From JAENVU01 sp031422675 (GTDB lineage Bacteria > Actinomycetota > Acidimicrobiia > IMCC26256 > JAENVU01): a stretch of 7,165 nt of DNA. Location: NCBI GenBank assembly GCA_031422675.1, contig JANPMG010000163.1, forward strand, positions 1-7,165, given 5' to 3'. Numbering within the stretch: the stretch's first letter is position 1; each line of letters begins with the position of its first letter. Positions 5,212 through 7,165 of this stretch are shown piece after piece. A model generated the notes under the pieces. It saw only the letters and a program-made list of their open reading frames with translations. It ran no database searches and was not told where the DNA came from. Both the position numbers and the translations under genes were made by a program.

Positions 5212-5781
5212 TTGGATCGGGTTCGGTGCGAGTGGGCCGGCGCCGATCCGCTCATGGTCACCTACCACGACACCGAGTGGGGCACACCCCAGCGCGACCG
5301 CATTCGCTTGTTCGAGAAGCTGTCGTTGGAAGGGGCCCAGGCCGGTCTGTCCTGGCGGACGATCCTCAACAAGCGCGAGGGCTACCGCAGCTGTTTCGCA
5401 GGATTCGATCCCATGAAGGTGGCGCGGTTCACCCCGACGCGCGTCGAGAAGCTCGTGCTCGACGCCCGCATCGTTCGGAACCGGGCCAAGATCAACTCGG
5501 TGATCGACAACGCGCGCGCGTTGCTCACCCTCGAGTCCGAGATCGGCAGCTTCTCGGACTATCTCTGGTCCTTCGTCGACGGCGAACCGGTCGTGAACCG
5601 GTGGCAGCGCCTCGCCGAACTCCCCGCGACCACCGACACGTCGACGGCCCTGAGCAAGGATCTCAAGCGCCGCGGCTTCCGCTTCGTCGGCCCCACCACG
5701 ATGTACGCCCTGATGCAGGCGATGGGCATGGTCAACGACCACGTCGTCACCTGCTTTCGTCACCCCGAACTCGCCCGCTGA
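5212..5781 (+). CDS. tag: DNA-3-methyladenine glycosylase I
   Basis: A 189-residue base-excision-repair enzyme that removes 3-methyladenine from alkylated DNA. I start it at TTG 5212: the frame has no ATG or GTG between the dcd coding sequence and the conserved RCEWAGADPL, and the first ATG (5254) would delete the zinc-binding cysteine. With this start, residues align with E. coli Tag (187 residues) at a constant offset of two: zinc ligands Cys6, His19, His177 and Cys181, and catalytic-pocket Glu40 in LEGAQAGLSW. Other conserved blocks are YHDTEWG, FDPMKVA, FLWSF-like YLWSFVDG, LSKDLKRRGFRFVGPTTMYALMQ (split as LSKDLKRRGF and RFVGPTTMYA) and NDHVVTC. The gene follows dcd by 8 bases, so the two are probably co-transcribed. 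The ribosome binding site is weak (GGAAGTAGAG, overlapping the dcd stop), suggesting translational coupling. Confidence 0.95.
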   Translation: MDRVRCEWAGADPLMVTYHDTEWGTPQRDRIRLFEKLSLEGAQAGLSWRTILNKREGYRSCFAGFDPMKVARFTPTRVEKLVLDARIVRNRAKINSVIDNARALLTLESEIGSFSDYLWSFVDGEPVVNRWQRLAELPATTDTSTALSKDLKRRGFRFVGPTTMYALMQAMGMVNDHVVTCFRHPELAR

Positions 5782-5821
5782 TTCCGACCCTCGAACTCGG
5801 CGAACGAACCAACGCGTGAAA

Positions 5822-5839
5822 CGCAAGCCCTGGCTTGCG
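5822..5839. terminator. Hairpin between convergent genes, probable bidirectional terminator
   Basis: CGCAAGCC (5822-5829) and GGCTTGCG (5832-5839) form a perfect 8-bp stem with a 2-base loop. It sits 40 bases past the tag stop and 37 bases past the stop of the convergent reductase gene. The plus side is followed by CTTCTC, a weak pyrimidine tail. Its position between two gene ends supports a terminator. Nothing else is evident in 5782-5876. Confidence 0.6.
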
Positions 5840-5876
5840 CTTCTCGTGCGGGTTCGGGGGGATGGGGTGAGTCGGG

Positions 5877-7165
5877 CTAGACGCCGGTGACGGGGGTGGG
5901 GAGTGAGGGCTCGGCTTCGAGGGCTTCGAGGATGACCTCGGCGATGTCCGAGACGACGACGGATTCGTTGCCTTCGCCCTTCACGCCGTCGTCCATCATC
6001 ACGTAACAGAACGGGCACGCGACCGCGATGCGTTCGGCTCCGGTGGCCAACGCCTCCTGCGCGCGTTCGGTGTTCACCTTCTTGCCGATCGTCTCTTCCA
6101 TCCACATGCGCGCGCCGCCGGCGCCACAGCACATGCCCCGAGTCCCGTTGCGCGGCATCTCCACGATGTCGATTCCGGCGAGCGAACCGATCACCTTGCG
6201 CGGCGCGAGGTACACGTCGTTGTGGCGGCCGAGGTAGCACGAGTCGTGGTACGTGACGCGCTCGCTGAGTGACGCGCCGGCCATCGAGAGCCGACCGTCG
6301 GAGATGAGCTGCATGAGGAACTCGGAGTGGTGGATCACTTCGTAGTGACCGTCGAGCTGGGGGTACTCGTTCTTCAACGTGTTGAAGCAGTGCGGACACT
6401 GCGTGATGATCTTCTTCACGCCGAGCCCGTCCAGGGTCTCGATGTTCTGCATGGCCAGCATCTGGAAGATGTACTCGTTCCCCGAACGGCGCGCACTGTC
6501 ACCGGTGCACATCTCGCTCGGGCCGAGGATCGCGAAGTCGATCCCCGAACGCTGGAGCAGCTTGGCCATGGCGCGGCTGGTCTTCTTGTTGCGGTCGTCG
6601 AACGAACCCGCGCACCCGACCCAATACAGATACTCGTGGTCGAAATCGCCGCCGCCCGGCTCCACGATGGTGACGCCCTCGAGCGAATCCGCCCAGTCGC
6701 CCCGCTCGCCCTGGTTCATCCCGTAGACGTTCCCGCTGTTCTCCATCGCGCGGTACACGTTGCCGAGGGTGGCGGGGAAGTTGCTCTCCATCAGGGAGAG
6801 GTACCGCCGCATGTCGAGGATCTTGTCGAGGATCTCGATGTTCACCGGACAGATCTCGTCGCATGCCTTACAGCTCGTGCACGACCACAGTTCCTCGGCG
6901 GTGATCCGCTCGAAGAGGTTGTTGGTGGTGACGGTAATCTCGCGGTCGATGCCGACGGGTGTGGACACCGGCGGCGCGCCGGTGAGCGCCATGACCTCGC
7001 CGACCTTGTTCACGATCTCGCGCGGGTCGAGCGGCTTCCCGGTGGCGTGCGCCGGGCAGACCGACGTGCACCGGCCGCAGATCGTGCACGCGTCCGTGTC
7101 GAAGAGCTGCTTCCAGGTGAAGTCCTCGATCGTGGACGCGCCGAACGTCTCGAGCTCGGTCTCCA
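5877..7165 (-). CDS. Iron-sulfur reductase with two 4Fe-4S and two CCG domains (EtfD-like), C-terminal part; 5' end outside window
   Basis: 428 C-terminal residues are visible; the frame is open to the window edge, so the GTG at 7013 is internal. Two ferredoxin-type 4Fe-4S motifs come first: CTICGRCTSVCP (visible residues 26-37) and CTSCKACDEICP (95-106). Two cysteine-rich CCG domains follow, as in heterodisulfide reductase subunit B and glycolate oxidase or GlpC-type proteins. The first has Cys184, MCTGDSARRSGNE and CPHCFNTLKNEYP. The second has HDSCYLGRHN, MCCGAGGARMWME and CPFCYVMMDD. In actinobacteria this architecture is usually preceded by membrane helices and a NarI-like haem b domain, as in mycobacterial EtfD, which passes electrons from electron-transfer flavoprotein to menaquinone. 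That membrane part lies outside the window, so the assignment rests on the visible half. The gene converges on tag and ends with TAG at 5877-5879. Confidence 0.88.
   Translation of the reverse strand, partial: ETELETFGASTIEDFTWKQLFDTDACTICGRCTSVCPAHATGKPLDPREIVNKVGEVMALTGAPPVSTPVGIDREITVTTNNLFERITAEELWSCTSCKACDEICPVNIEILDKILDMRRYLSLMESNFPATLGNVYRAMENSGNVYGMNQGERGDWADSLEGVTIVEPGGGDFDHEYLYWVGCAGSFDDRNKKTSRAMAKLLQRSGIDFAILGPSEMCTGDSARRSGNEYIFQMLAMQNIETLDGLGVKKIITQCPHCFNTLKNEYPQLDGHYEVIHHSEFLMQLISDGRLSMAGASLSERVTYHDSCYLGRHNDVYLAPRKVIGSLAGIDIVEMPRNGTRGMCCGAGGARMWMEETIGKKVNTERAQEALATGAERIAVACPFCYVMMDDGVKGEGNESVVVSDIAEVILEALEAEPSLPTPVTGV

Noticed and set aside
5182..6399. A 405-codon minus-strand open frame spanning tag and the reductase end
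   Set aside because: It runs antisense through tag and out of frame through the iron-sulfur gene, both of which have unmistakable family motifs.

Overview
This is a GC-rich window with the look of a high-GC actinobacterium. The evidence is pervasive third-position G/C, a dCTP deaminase of the mycobacterial bifunctional type, a GTG-started gene with a TANNNT box at leaderless spacing, and a C-terminal EtfD-like iron-sulfur reductase. An acidimicrobial origin is plausible from the secreted repeat proteins, but the sequence does not settle it.

Layout. Positions 1-339 form a long imperfect inverted repeat (arms 1-134 and 206-339). Each arm carries the last codons of a thiolase-like gene pointing outward, so neither copy can be a whole gene. 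This is either an inverted duplication or a fold-back or assembly chimera. A tRNA-Gly(CCC) follows on the minus strand (350-423), then a strong GC-rich hairpin (446-473). Two minus-strand paralogous genes occupy 496-2478 and 2607-4472. Each encodes a Sec-exported protein with a signal peptide, a propeller-like N-terminal domain, one PKD domain and five tandem repeats of about 47 residues. A divergent intergenic region (4473-4636) separates them from a plus-strand pair, dcd (dCTP deaminase, probably also dUTPase) and tag (3-methyladenine DNA glycosylase I), which are 8 bases apart. A hairpin at 5822-5839 separates these from a convergent minus-strand iron-sulfur reductase gene that runs off the right edge.

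How the parts work together. dcd and tag fit a small nucleotide-pool and DNA-repair unit. The reductase fragment resembles membrane proteins that pass electrons from electron-transfer flavoprotein to quinone during fatty-acid oxidation. The thiolase fragments suggest lipid metabolism, but nothing shows they are linked to the reductase. The secreted paralog pair is the least understood part of the window: its five-fold 47-residue array suggests, without proving, a second small beta-propeller used for binding at the cell surface or outside the cell.
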